Assembly: GCA_027486035.1 (NCBI GenBank)
Contig: JAIXPX010000021.1
Span: 1-64,000 of the forward strand
Reading direction: 5' to 3'
Source: Erythrobacteraceae bacterium
GTDB taxonomy: Bacteria > Pseudomonadota > Alphaproteobacteria > Sphingomonadales > Sphingomonadaceae
Length of the DNA: 64,000 nucleotides
In this document: in pieces, positions 44,939-53,151 of the stretch
Position numbering within the stretch: the stretch's first letter is position 1
Layout: each line of letters opens with the position of its first letter
Made by a program: the position numbers and the translations under genes
Notes under the pieces: generated by a model
The model's input: only the letters and a program-made list of their open reading frames with translations
Told to the model about the DNA's origin: nothing
The model's database searches: none

Positions 44939-46753
44939 ATGGGGGCCCCGCGCGCGTGGCTGCCACGGCTGCCACGGCTGCGACGCCTGCTGCCGGTCCT
45001 CGCGCTTGCCCTGCTGGCGGGCGCGGCGGCCCCTGCCCGCGGCCCTACCGACAAGCGCCCCAATGTCGTCATCATCCTTGCCGATGATGTCGCGCTGATG
45101 GACCTCGGCGCCTATGGCGGCGAGGCGCGCACCCCCCATATCGACGCACTCGCCACGCGCGGGGCGCTGTTCACGCAATATCGCGCCTCGCCGCTGTGCT
45201 CGCCCTCGCGCGCGATGCTGCTGACCGGGATCGACGCGCATCTCACCGGCGTGGCCACCATCCCCGAAGTCCTCCCCGCCGCGCAGCGGGGCAAGCCCGG
45301 CTATGCCATGGCGCTCGAGCCGGGGGTGCTGACCCTGGCAGACCGGCTGCGCGCGGCGGGCTATCGCACGATCATGGCGGGCAAGTGGCACCTCGGCGAG
45401 GAGGCCGGGCAGATGCCCCAGGCCCATGGCTTCGAGCGCAGCTTCGCGCTTGCCGCCTCGGGCGCGGACAATTGGGAGGACCGGTCATACCTGCCCTATT
45501 ACAAGGACGCGCCGTGGTTCGAGGACGGGGCCGAGGCGGAGCTGCCGAAGGACTTCTATTCCTCGCGCTTCATCGTTGACACCGCGATCCGCTATCTCGC
45601 CGAGACCGATCAGGACAAGCCGTTCTTCGCCTATCTCCCGTTCCAGGCGGTGCACATCCCGGTGCAGGCGCCGCAGGAATTCATCGATCACTACAAGGGC
45701 CGCTATGACGCCGGCTGGGAGGTGCTGCGGCAGCAGCGCCACGCCCGCGCGCAGGCGCTGGGGCTGATCCCGCAAGGCGCGCCGCTCGCGGCCCTGCCGC
45801 CGCAGTTCCGGGCGTGGAACAGCCTCCCGGTCCCGGACCGCGCGCTTTATGCGGAGCGCATGGCGGTGAATGCGGCGATGCTGGAGGCGATGGACTTCCA
45901 CGTCGGACGGCTGATCGCGCATCTCAAGGCCGAGGGGCGCTATGACAACACCGTCTTCATCGTCTCCTCCGACAACGGCCCGGAACCCTCGCGCGGGGAC
46001 GACAGCCTCAGCCTTGCCGCCTTCCACCGCCTGACCGGCTACGACATCGCGCCCGCGAAGCCGGGCGGGCCGGGATATTGGGGCTTCATCGGCCCCGAAT
46101 GGGCTGCCGCCGCAGCAACGCCGGGGGCGTGGTTCAAGTTCTACGCGACCGAAGGGGGCATCCGCGTGCCGCTGATCATGGCAGGGCCGGGGATCGCGCC
46201 CCAGCGCGTCACCAGTCCGGCGATGGTCACCGATGTCGCCCCGACATTGCTCGACCGGATCGGGGTCGATCCGGCGGCCCTTCCCGGCAAGCCGATGACC
46301 GGGCGCAGCCTGATGCCGGTGCTCACGGGCCTTGCCGAGAGCGCCTATGGCCCGGACGAGGCCCGCGCGGTCGAGGTGTCGGGCAATTCGGCGCTCTATC
46401 TGGGCGATTACAAGATCACCCGCAGCATGCCCCCGGTGGGGGACGGGCAGTGGCGGCTCTACAACCTCGCGCGCGATCCGGGCGAGACCACTGATCTCAG
46501 CGCCCGCGAGCCCGCGGTCAAGGCGCGGCTGCTGGCTGCCTATGATGCCTATGCCGCGCAGGTGGGCGTGCTGCCCATGCCGGAGGGGTACGATTCGCAG
46601 GTCCAGGTCGGCCGCAACATCGCGGCGCGGCTGCTGGGCCATTATCCCTGGGCCTCCGCCGCGCTCGGCGCGCTCCTTCTGGGGCTTGTCGGGGCGGGCG
46701 GGCTGGGGCTGCGCCGACTGCTGCGCCGCCGCCGCCGCGGCCGGAACGCCTGA
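44939..46753 (+). CDS. Type I sulfatase (arylsulfatase family)
   Basis: A 604-residue secreted sulfatase. The N-terminus is a basic, hydrophobic signal (LRRLLPVLALALLAGAAAPA). Asp49-Asp50 in IILADDVALMD bind calcium; Cys87 in LCSPSRAMLLTG is the residue converted to formylglycine by a maturase. MAGKWHLGE and the late VSSDNGPEPS are also family features. A C-terminal hydrophobic helix and Arg-rich tail suggest a membrane anchor. Substrate unknown. Confidence 0.9.
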   Translation: MGAPRAWLPRLPRLRRLLPVLALALLAGAAAPARGPTDKRPNVVIILADDVALMDLGAYGGEARTPHIDALATRGALFTQYRASPLCSPSRAMLLTGIDAHLTGVATIPEVLPAAQRGKPGYAMALEPGVLTLADRLRAAGYRTIMAGKWHLGEEAGQMPQAHGFERSFALAASGADNWEDRSYLPYYKDAPWFEDGAEAELPKDFYSSRFIVDTAIRYLAETDQDKPFFAYLPFQAVHIPVQAPQEFIDHYKGRYDAGWEVLRQQRHARAQALGLIPQGAPLAALPPQFRAWNSLPVPDRALYAERMAVNAAMLEAMDFHVGRLIAHLKAEGRYDNTVFIVSSDNGPEPSRGDDSLSLAAFHRLTGYDIAPAKPGGPGYWGFIGPEWAAAAATPGAWFKFYATEGGIRVPLIMAGPGIAPQRVTSPAMVTDVAPTLLDRIGVDPAALPGKPMTGRSLMPVLTGLAESAYGPDEARAVEVSGNSALYLGDYKITRSMPPVGDGQWRLYNLARDPGETTDLSAREPAVKARLLAAYDAYAAQVGVLPMPEGYDSQVQVGRNIAARLLGHYPWASAALGALLLGLVGAGGLGLRRLLRRRRRGRNA

Positions 46754-47730
46754 TCAGTAGCGTCGGCTGGCGATTTCGGCCCCCTCGGCAAGCGCGGCAA
46801 GCTTGGCCCAGACGATCTCCGGATCGAGGCTGTTGCTCCCCGCATGGACCGAAAAGCCGCAGTCCACCCCGGCCATCACGCGGTCCGCCCCCAGCAGATC
46901 GGCATAGCGGGTGATGCGCTGGGCGATCAGTTCGGGGTGCTCGATATAGGGCGACTGGGGCTCGACCATGCCGGGGCACAGGATCTTGCCCTCGGGCAGC
47001 GGGTGCCGCTCGAAGAAGGCGAATTCGTGCGCGTGACGCGGGTTGGCGCCCTCCAGCAGCACGGTCTGCGGCTTGGCGGTCCAGACGATGTCGGCGATTT
47101 CGTCTAGCGCCACGTCGCAGTGGTGCGGGCCGGGATAGTTGCCCCAGCACAGGTGCATCCTGAGCTGCTCGGCCGGGATGTTCTGCACCGCATGGTTGAG
47201 CGCGGCGATGTTCATGCCGATGCGCTTGCGGAACGCCTCGGTGGACAGGTGCGTGAACTGCACATGGCGGCCCATGGCGAGGTCCGGGCAATCGACCTGC
47301 AAGGTGATCCCCGCCGCCGCGATGGTCTCGTATTCGTGGCGCAGCCCTTCGGCCAGCGCGAAGACATATTCCTCGTCACTGGCGTAGTACTGGTTCGGGA
47401 AGAACAGCGCCGTGACGCCGGGGCTGGCGGCGGACATGAAGGTCGCGTGGCCATTGGCGAGCCGGACGAGGCGCTCGGCATCGATCCGGGGCGCTTCCAT
47501 GTCGATCACGGTGATGGGCGCGGTGCAGGCCGGGGCGGAACGCTTGGCGCGGCCCTTGTTGCCGAAGACCTGCGCCTTGGCGCCGGGGAAGGCCTCGAGA
47601 TCGGCGAATTCATACTGCCCGGCCTCGCCCCCGAAGCCCGAGAGGCGGTGCTTGATATAGGTGGCGTAGGAGGGCTTGGACTGCTCGCCATCGTTGACGA
47701 TGCTCACCCCCGCCTCGATCTGGCGACGGA
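46754..47730 (-). pseudogene. MetE-like methyltransferase lacking its N-terminus
   Basis: About 325 residues match the cobalamin-independent methionine synthase II family, starting abruptly at RRQIEAGVSIVNDGEQSKPS and running through VDCPDLAMGRHVQFTHLS and the MHLCWGNYPGPHHCD zinc-site region to the natural C-terminus. The N-terminal 50 or so residues of the family (the TTHVGSLPRP region) are absent. Upstream the frame stays open by chance to 47917, but that part is the reverse strand of a citryl-CoA-lyase-like remnant. The promoter and start are gone, so it is probably nonfunctional. Confidence 0.75.
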
Positions 47731-48020
47731 TGGCGCTCGCTGCTGAACACGGCATGGAGGGCAGGCATATCGCCATGCTGCGCACCATCGAGAGCGTGCT
47801 GCCCGAGGCGATCGGACGCAGTCTGCCGATCAACGTCAACGGAGCGATCCCTGCGGTGATGCTGGATGCCGGTTTCCCGCTCGCGGCGCTGAAGGGCATC
47901 TCGCTCCTCGCCCGCACCGCGAGCTTGATCGCTCACCTCCAGGAGAAGACCGAGCGCCCCATCGGCTTCATCATGAGCGGTGCGGCGGCCGAGCGAATCG
48001 GTTTCGAGCCGCTGGATTGA
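47731..48020 (+). pseudogene. Citryl-CoA lyase/citrate synthase-like C-terminal remnant
   Basis: The last 95 residues or so of a citrate synthase-family protein: NVNGAIPAVMLDAGFPLAAL, ISLLARTASLIAHLQEKTER and PIGFIMSGAAAERI, reaching a natural stop at 48020. Everything upstream is replaced, at about 47730, by the truncated MetE-like gene on the other strand. A single deletion across two divergent genes would give this arrangement. Confidence 0.7.
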
Positions 48021-48093
48021 CGTCGGCCCAGGCCTCTCACGGCCTGCCCCGGCCACCATTGCGGCGCTTCTCTCCCGCGCGGCGGGGGTGGGC

Positions 48094-48330
48094 CTAGAGG
48101 AAATGGATTCCCAGCTTGTCGTCGACATTCCAGCGGACGCAGCCCTGCTTCACGTCGCCGCTGCCGAAGTCGATCGACACCGTCTCGCCGATTTTCGGCC
48201 GCGCCTGCTTGGTCCTGATGCTCGCGCCACTCTTCGAGATATTCCGCACGGTCACCGGATGGCGGTCGATAGCCGGGCTCGAGAGGTGGGCAACGCGCAA
48301 TGCACTGTATCGGTCTTCGATGCGGGCCAT
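48094..48330 (-). CDS. PilZ-domain protein
   Basis: A 78-residue single PilZ domain, with the N-terminal basic stretch (RIEDRYSALRVAH), NISKSGASIRT in place of the (D/N)xSxxG motif, and a WNVDDKLGIHF ending. PilZ domains commonly bind cyclic di-GMP. The canonical RxxxR is not clear here, so binding is uncertain. ATG at 48330 is preferred to one at 48366 because it starts directly at the domain. Confidence 0.82.
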   Translation of the reverse strand: MARIEDRYSALRVAHLSSPAIDRHPVTVRNISKSGASIRTKQARPKIGETVSIDFGSGDVKQGCVRWNVDDKLGIHFL

Positions 48331-48983
48331 CACAAAGCTCCAACGCACATATATAGTATCAAACAATATGTATGATAAGATGGGGCCTGAAACAAGAAAT
48401 TTGTTAATTCTGCAGATTCATCCGATGAATCGATAACTTGCGGATCGCTTGGCTCGATCTTTACTTTTTATTTACTATAATTCGGCGGTGCCCTGTGGGT
48501 GGGACAGGCATGGGCCCAATCGGAACCAGACCGCTGACGGCGCCTGTGCCGCTGCGTCTGGCAGCAATCCTGACGGCCCCGCTCTTCGCCGATGCCGGGG
48601 CGGCCATTAGACAAGGGTTGCTTGCCGAGCTTGGGGCGTGCTGCACGCCGTGTGCGACCGGCTCGCGGCCGATCCCGGCATCGGCGTGATCGGCATCGCG
48701 CAGGATGGGGGCGGCGGACAGCTCGTCAATTCCGGGCTGCGTTACCACACGCCCGCACGCATTCTGCTCCGGTCGTTTGTCCCACACCGGATCCACGCGC
48801 GCCTGATGCCGCAGATCAGCACGCGATATCCCGAATATGCGCCGCGATCTGATCGAGGCCGTCGGCCAGCTCGACCAGCGCATCTTCATCTTCAAGCGCC
48901 TCAGCCGCTCGCTGAAGGCGATCATCACTCCGCCCGACCGCACCTTCCAGTCGATCGACTGACCGGGCCCGCCGACCGCAGGA
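48331..48983. other. AT-rich gap plus decayed coding fragments
   Basis: 48340-48480 is strikingly AT-rich for this genome (ATATATAG, ACTTTTTATTTACTATAA). From about 48540 to 48800 rightward frames contain AVCDRLAADPGIGVIGIAQ and QLVNSGLRYHTPAR, reminiscent of the sensory N-terminal region of histidine kinases, broken by a frame change near 48640. A 41-codon frame at 48837-48962 (MRRDLIEAVGQLDQRIFIF...) is unassigned. I read this as gene remnants rather than working genes. Confidence 0.45.
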
Positions 48984-49766
48984 TCAGCCCCGTGCGACTG
49001 TCTCCAGCAGCTCGGCGGTGACCGGATAGCCGGCATCGCCGAGTATGGTGAGCCACGGCTGGCCGCCCTCCTCGATCACGCGGGGCGTGATGGTCTTGAC
49101 CGGGATCGCCTCGGCCTGGGCGCGGGCTTCCTCGTAGCTGGCGAAAAGCGCGAGGCGTTCAAGGTTGCGGCGGGTCGGGAAGATCACCTTGATCTCGCCG
49201 CGATCCGCCGCCTCGAGCGCGCCTTGCGCCGAAGTCCAGAACAGGTGCGTGTTTTCCGACTGGTCGATCGACACCTCGACTGCGCCGGTGCCGAGATTGG
49301 CGAGGTAGAAGCGCGTGTCATAGACCCGGGCGATGTTCTCGTTCTTCGGGAACCAGCGGGCGAAAGGCGTGATCTGGGCGAGGTCGAGCCGCCAGCCGAA
49401 GGCCGCGAGCACCGGGGCAAGGGCGCCCGTCTGCCCGAGCATCTGGCGCGCCGCTCCGGCGCTTGCTGCGCTGATATCGCCCGCCAGCCCGAGCGCGAGG
49501 CCTGTCTCCTCGAGCGTCTCGCGCACGGCGGCGATCTGGTGCGCGGCCTCGTCATGGGCAAGGCCGTGCTCGGCCGCCAGCGCTTCGGCCAGCGCAAAGT
49601 CCGCCGGATCGACGCGCCCGCCCGGGAACACCGCCATCCCGCCCGCAAAGGTCATCTCGCGTGAGCGCACCGTCATCAGCACCTCCGGTGCGCCGCCGGC
49701 GGGCGCATTGCGGAAGATGATGATGGTTGCGGCGGGAATCCCCGCTGGGCCGGAATCGCTGGTCAT
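48984..49766 (-). CDS. NUDIX hydrolase
   Basis: A 260-residue NUDIX-fold pyrophosphatase. The Nudix box is split: GGMAVFPGGRVDPAD, then an insertion, then AAVRETLEETGLALG, as in NUDT19/RP2-type relatives acting on CoA derivatives. The ATG at 49766 starts at the conserved fold (AGIPAATIIIFRNAP); the longer upstream frame is not family-like. Confidence 0.88.
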   Translation of the reverse strand: MTSDSGPAGIPAATIIIFRNAPAGGAPEVLMTVRSREMTFAGGMAVFPGGRVDPADFALAEALAAEHGLAHDEAAHQIAAVRETLEETGLALGLAGDISAASAGAARQMLGQTGALAPVLAAFGWRLDLAQITPFARWFPKNENIARVYDTRFYLANLGTGAVEVSIDQSENTHLFWTSAQGALEAADRGEIKVIFPTRRNLERLALFASYEEARAQAEAIPVKTITPRVIEEGGQPWLTILGDAGYPVTAELLETVARG

Positions 49767-49921
49767 TGCGGCAAAGGATGGCCGCAGGGCAGCCGCTTGC
49801 CAAGAGCCGCGGCGATTGTCTGCCGTTGTTATCCCGCCGCGCGCCGGGCCGGCCGAGCGCCGGCGAGGGATGTCGGACCGCTTTACACTTGGCCTTTCGG
49901 GGGGCAGCGTCGGTTCCTCGA

Positions 49922-49943
49922 AAATGCCGGTTTTCCGGCATTT
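49922..49943. repeat. Perfect nine-base hairpin
   Basis: AAATGCCGG and CCGGCATTT enclose a TTTT loop. The structure is symmetrical and could act as a terminator or RNA stem in either direction. Confidence 0.6.
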
Positions 49944-50047
49944 CTGCGGGTTTGGCATGAAGTCTTCCTGGGACAACGCATTCGAATGGTCTTCGACTGA
50001 GGCGCGCCTTTTCTGGTCTCCGGGCTGCGCCTCCCTGACGCGAAAAT

Positions 50048-50078
50048 CGCTCCGCACTGGTCCTGCGGGGCGCTTTTT
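50048..50078 (+). terminator. Rho-independent terminator-like stem
   Basis: CGCTCCGCA pairs with TGCGGGGCG (one G-T pair) around a seven-base loop and is followed by CTTTTT. It would end a rightward transcript, but no annotated rightward gene precedes it. Confidence 0.5.
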
Positions 50079-50214
50079 CGTTCGGGCCGCACTTGCGGCC
50101 TTCGGTTGCTTTGGCGACCGCAAGGCCTAACGGCGGCTGCGCCTTATGACGCGAAAGCCGAGACGAACGGAGGTCCGCCGCCCGGCGCCCGAGGGGGTAA
50201 ACACGAAAACCGCG

Positions 50215-50234
50215 GCACCTGCGGATGCAGGTGC
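50215..50234 (-). terminator. Terminator after grxD
   Basis: GCACCTGC and GCAGGTGC form an eight-base stem with a four-base loop, 14 bases past the grxD stop. In the leftward direction it is followed by CGCGGTTTTCGTGTTT, giving a T-rich tail. Confidence 0.65.
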
Positions 50235-50247
50235 GTAACGCAGAAAA

Positions 50248-50574
50248 TCAGGCTTTCGCCACGCCGCTTTCGTCGAGGAGCTGCTGCAGCTCGCCCGCCT
50301 CGAACATTTCCATCATGATGTCGCTGCCGCCCACGAACTCGCCCTTGACGTAGAGCTGGGGGATCGTCGGCCAGTCGGAAAAGCTCTTGATGCCCTGGCG
50401 CACTTCCATGTCCTGCAGCACATCGACGCTTTCATAAGCGATGCCGCAATGGTCGAGAATCGCCACCGCACGGCTGGAAAAGCCGCATTGCGGGAACAGC
50501 GGCGTGCCCTTCATGAACAGCACCACGTCGTTGCTGGTGACGAGATCGGAAATGCGCGAATTGACGTCGGACAT
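50248..50574 (-). CDS. grxD: Monothiol glutaredoxin (Grx4 type)
   Basis: A 108-residue monothiol glutaredoxin with the CGFS active site at residues 30-33 ([10 protein letters not shown]) and the glutathione-binding [20 protein letters not shown]. It carries iron-sulfur clusters and acts with BolA proteins in cluster trafficking and iron sensing. bolA is the gene directly upstream. Confidence 0.95.
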   Translation of the reverse strand: MSDVNSRISDLVTSNDVVLFMKGTPLFPQCGFSSRAVAILDHCGIAYESVDVLQDMEVRQGIKSFSDWPTIPQLYVKGEFVGGSDIMMEMFEAGELQQLLDESGVAKA

Positions 50575-50611
50575 TGTGGCTGGCGCCCCTGAAAATGAGA
50601 ATTAGTGAAGC

Positions 50612-50845
50612 TTACGTGGGAACCACGGTGGTGAGTTGCAAGGCGTGAAGCTCGCCGCCCATGCGGCCACCGAATGCGGCAAAGACCAGCTTGTGCTGGG
50701 CGATGCGCGAGAGGCCCCTGAATTGCGGGGCGGTGACGGTCGCGGCCCAGTGGTCGTCGTCGCCCGCAAGGTCGGTCAGCGCGACCTCGGCCCCGGGCAG
50801 TGCGGCAAGGATTGCGTCCTCGATGGCTTTCGCGCTCATCGGCAT
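50612..50845 (-). CDS. bolA: BolA-family protein
   Basis: A 77-residue BolA/IbaG-like protein with the class II KH-like fold and the family signature SRIAQHKLVFAAFGGRM containing the conserved His. The start at 50845 has a GGAGG site six bases upstream. It forms a complex with monothiol glutaredoxin, encoded 37 bp downstream. Confidence 0.92.
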   Translation of the reverse strand: MPMSAKAIEDAILAALPGAEVALTDLAGDDDHWAATVTAPQFRGLSRIAQHKLVFAAFGGRMGGELHALQLTTVVPT

Positions 50846-50864
50846 ATCGGGCCTCCTTGAGGGA

Positions 50865-51188
50865 TCACACGCCGCCGAGCAGCTGGCGGCGCGCCTCGAT
50901 GGTCATTTCCTCGAGCTTCGCGCGGATGTCGGCCTCGCCGACATCGGTCTGGGCGGCGGTCAGATCGCCGAGCAGCTTGCGCACCACGTCCTCGTCACCC
51001 GATTCCTCGAAGTCGGCCTGCACCACCGCCTTGCGATAGGCGTCGGTCTCCTCCGGGGTGAGCTTCATCAACCCTGCGGCCCATTCGCCCAGCAGCCTGT
51101 TGCGGCGCGCGGCGATGCGGAAGGCGGTTTCCTCATCGAGCGCGAACTTGGCTTCCTCGGCCCGCTCGCGATCCTTGAAATCGGTCAT
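50865..51188 (-). CDS. DUF1476 protein, F1-ATPase inhibitor zeta subunit
   Basis: A 107-residue alphaproteobacterial DUF1476 protein. The N-terminus (DFKDRERAEEAKFALDEE) is the region that inhibits F1-ATPase in Paracoccus; the rest is a four-helix bundle (AARRNRLLGEWAAGLMKL). It blocks wasteful ATP hydrolysis. It is 19 bp upstream of bolA, with a strong GGAGGG site. Confidence 0.92.
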   Translation of the reverse strand: MTDFKDRERAEEAKFALDEETAFRIAARRNRLLGEWAAGLMKLTPEETDAYRKAVVQADFEESGDEDVVRKLLGDLTAAQTDVGEADIRAKLEEMTIEARRQLLGGV

Positions 51189-51275
51189 GATTCATGTCCC
51201 TCCGGCTACGATCCGCCCCCAGCGATAGAGGTGGGTGCGCGCGGCTTCAAGCAGTAAGCCGCGCGCCCACGCGCA

Positions 51276-52274
51276 TCAGTCCATCGTCACCACGAGCTTG
51301 CCGACCGCCTCGCGCGCTTCGAGCTTGGCGATGGCCTCGCCGGCGCGGGCGAGGGGGAAGGTCTCGGAGACCAGCGGATCGATCTTGCCCGCCTTCATCA
51401 GGTCGAACAGCTCGGCCACCTGCGCGCGGAAGGCCTCGGGTTCGCGCGCGGTGAAGGCGCCCCAGAACACGCCGCAGATGTCGCAGGACTTCAGGAGGGT
51501 GAGATTGAGCGGCATCTTGGCGATACCGGCCGGGAAGCCGACCACCAGGAAGCGGCCCTCCCAGGCGATGGCGCGCAGCGCGGGCTCGGAATATTGCCCG
51601 CCGACGATATCGTAGACGATGTTCGCGCCTTCCGGCCCGCAGGCCTTCTTGAAGGCATCGGCGAGGGCTTTCGAGGCGTCCTTGTCCATCGCCTCGCGCG
51701 GATAGATCACCACTTCGTCGGCGCCGGCCTTGCGGGCGACCTCGCCCTTGGCCTCAGAGGAGACCGTAGCGACCACGCGCGCGCCGAAGGCCTTGGCGAG
51801 TTCGATGGCAGAGAGGCCCACGCCGCCCGCCGCGCCGAGGATCAGCACGGTGTCGCCCGCCTTGATATGGCCGCGGTCCTTGAGGCCGTGGATGGTGGTG
51901 CCGTAGGTCATCAGCAACGAGGCGGCCTTCTCGTGAGGAACGCCGTCCGGCACCTTGAACATCCGCCCCGCAGGCACGACGACCTTCTCGGCTAGGCCGC
52001 CATTGCCGATCCCGGCGAGCACCTTGTCACCCACAGCAAAGCCCTCGACCCCTTCGCCGACCGCCTCGATTACACCCGCAATCTCGCCGCCGGGTGAGAA
52101 GGGGCGCTGCGGCTTGAACTGGTACATGTCGCGGATGATGAGCCCGTCGGGATAGTTGATCGCGCAGGCCTTGACCGCGACCAGCACCTCGCCCGCACCG
52201 GGAACGGGGGTGTCGATCTCGTCGAGCGTCAGGGTCTCGGGCCCGCCGGTCTGGTGGGTGCGGATGGCTTTCAT
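51276..52274 (-). CDS. NADPH:quinone oxidoreductase
   Basis: A 332-residue zinc-free medium-chain dehydrogenase/reductase. It has a GroES-like N-terminus (VLVAVKACAINYPDGLIIRD, PFSPGGEIAGVIEAVGEGV) and a Rossmann domain with ILGAAGGVGLSAIELAKAFG. It reduces quinones or enones with NADPH. Substrate unknown. Confidence 0.9.
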   Translation of the reverse strand: MKAIRTHQTGGPETLTLDEIDTPVPGAGEVLVAVKACAINYPDGLIIRDMYQFKPQRPFSPGGEIAGVIEAVGEGVEGFAVGDKVLAGIGNGGLAEKVVVPAGRMFKVPDGVPHEKAASLLMTYGTTIHGLKDRGHIKAGDTVLILGAAGGVGLSAIELAKAFGARVVATVSSEAKGEVARKAGADEVVIYPREAMDKDASKALADAFKKACGPEGANIVYDIVGGQYSEPALRAIAWEGRFLVVGFPAGIAKMPLNLTLLKSCDICGVFWGAFTAREPEAFRAQVAELFDLMKAGKIDPLVSETFPLARAGEAIAKLEAREAVGKLVVTMD

Positions 52275-52299
52275 GGTCTCTCTCCCTGTTTGTCGATTG

Positions 52300-52899
52300 T
52301 CAGGCGGCGGTGCCGCGCATCAGCCACGGCTGGGCAGCGGTGCGGCTTGCCTCGAAGCCGCCGATCGCCTCGCCCCGCGCCATGGTCAGCCCCACCTCGT
52401 CGAGCCCGTTCAGGAGGCAGTGCCGCCGGAAGGGATCGAGTTCGAAGGTGAAGCGGTCCTGATAGGGGGTGGTGACGGTCTGGGCTTCGAGATCGACGGT
52501 GATTGCCAGACCCTCGCGCGCCACCTCCAGCAGCCGGTCGACCGCCTCCTGCGGCAGCACCACGGGGAGGATGCCGTTCTTGACCGCATTGCCCGAATGG
52601 ATGTCGGAGAAGCTCGGCGCGATGACCACGCGGATGCCGAGGTCGAGCATCGCCCATGCCGCATGCTCGCGGCTCGATCCGCAGCCGTAATTGTCGCCCG
52701 CGATCAGGATCGGCGCGCCCTGGTAGGCGGGATCGTCGAAGACATTGCCGGGCTCGGCGCGGAGCACTTCGAATGCGCCTTGCCCAAGGCCCTCGCGGCT
52801 GATCGTCTTCAGCCACTTGGCCGGGATGATGATGTCGGTGTCGACATTCTTGAGGCCGAGCGGAATGGCGCGGCCTTCGACGCGGGTCAGCGGTTCCAT
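52300..52899 (-). CDS. leuD: 3-isopropylmalate dehydratase small subunit
   Basis: A 199-residue LeuD, the swivelling domain of isopropylmalate isomerase in leucine synthesis. Family motifs are [29 protein letters not shown] and [25 protein letters not shown] site precedes the ATG. A small membrane-protein gene lies between it and leuC. Confidence 0.95.
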   Translation of the reverse strand: MEPLTRVEGRAIPLGLKNVDTDIIIPAKWLKTISREGLGQGAFEVLRAEPGNVFDDPAYQGAPILIAGDNYGCGSSREHAAWAMLDLGIRVVIAPSFSDIHSGNAVKNGILPVVLPQEAVDRLLEVAREGLAITVDLEAQTVTTPYQDRFTFELDPFRRHCLLNGLDEVGLTMARGEAIGGFEASRTAAQPWLMRGTAA

Positions 52900-52926
52900 C
52901 GGCGCTCCTTGGCTTGGCCGGACAGG

Positions 52927-53106
52927 TTAATCGGTCTGGGGCGGTTCGCCCGAGGGAATCGGCCCGGGCTGGGTCGGTTCGTTGGGCTTCTTCTTGGCGG
53001 CGATCTTGCGGCCCGCATAGAGCAGGGCTGCCGCCACTGCCGCCGAACCGATCGCCGCCGCGCCGAGAGCGGCCTTGCTGCCGCCGGTCTTTTTCTTGTC
53101 GCTCAT
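52927..53106 (-). CDS. Small membrane protein between leuC and leuD
   Basis: A 59-residue protein: Lys-rich N-terminus (MSDKKKTGGSK), one Ala-rich membrane helix (ALGAAAIGSAAVAAALLYAG), a basic cluster (RKIAAKKK) and a Pro/Glu-rich tail. It sits between leuC and leuD on the same strand with gaps of 45 and 27 bp, so it is probably cotranscribed. No function is evident. Confidence 0.7.
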   Translation of the reverse strand: MSDKKKTGGSKAALGAAAIGSAAVAAALLYAGRKIAAKKKPNEPTQPGPIPSGEPPQTD

Positions 53107-53151
53107 ATCAGTTCCATGCGCCTGACGGGCAGGCGTTTCAAGCCTCTGTGG

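Larger units (their letters stand above)
49767..50247. other. 481-bp gap with two hairpins, possible small RNA
   Basis: No coding frame here looks like a known family. An 86-codon rightward frame (ATG near 49870, MSDRFTLGL...) is open but unsupported. The gap contains a nine-base perfect hairpin and a terminator-like stem with a T5 tail on the plus strand, so a short plus-strand transcript is possible. Confidence 0.4.

Noticed and set aside
46754-47917. Intact 387-residue MetE-like gene
   Set aside because: The first 63 residues are the reverse strand of a citryl-CoA-lyase-like remnant and the family N-terminus is missing, so it is called a pseudogene.
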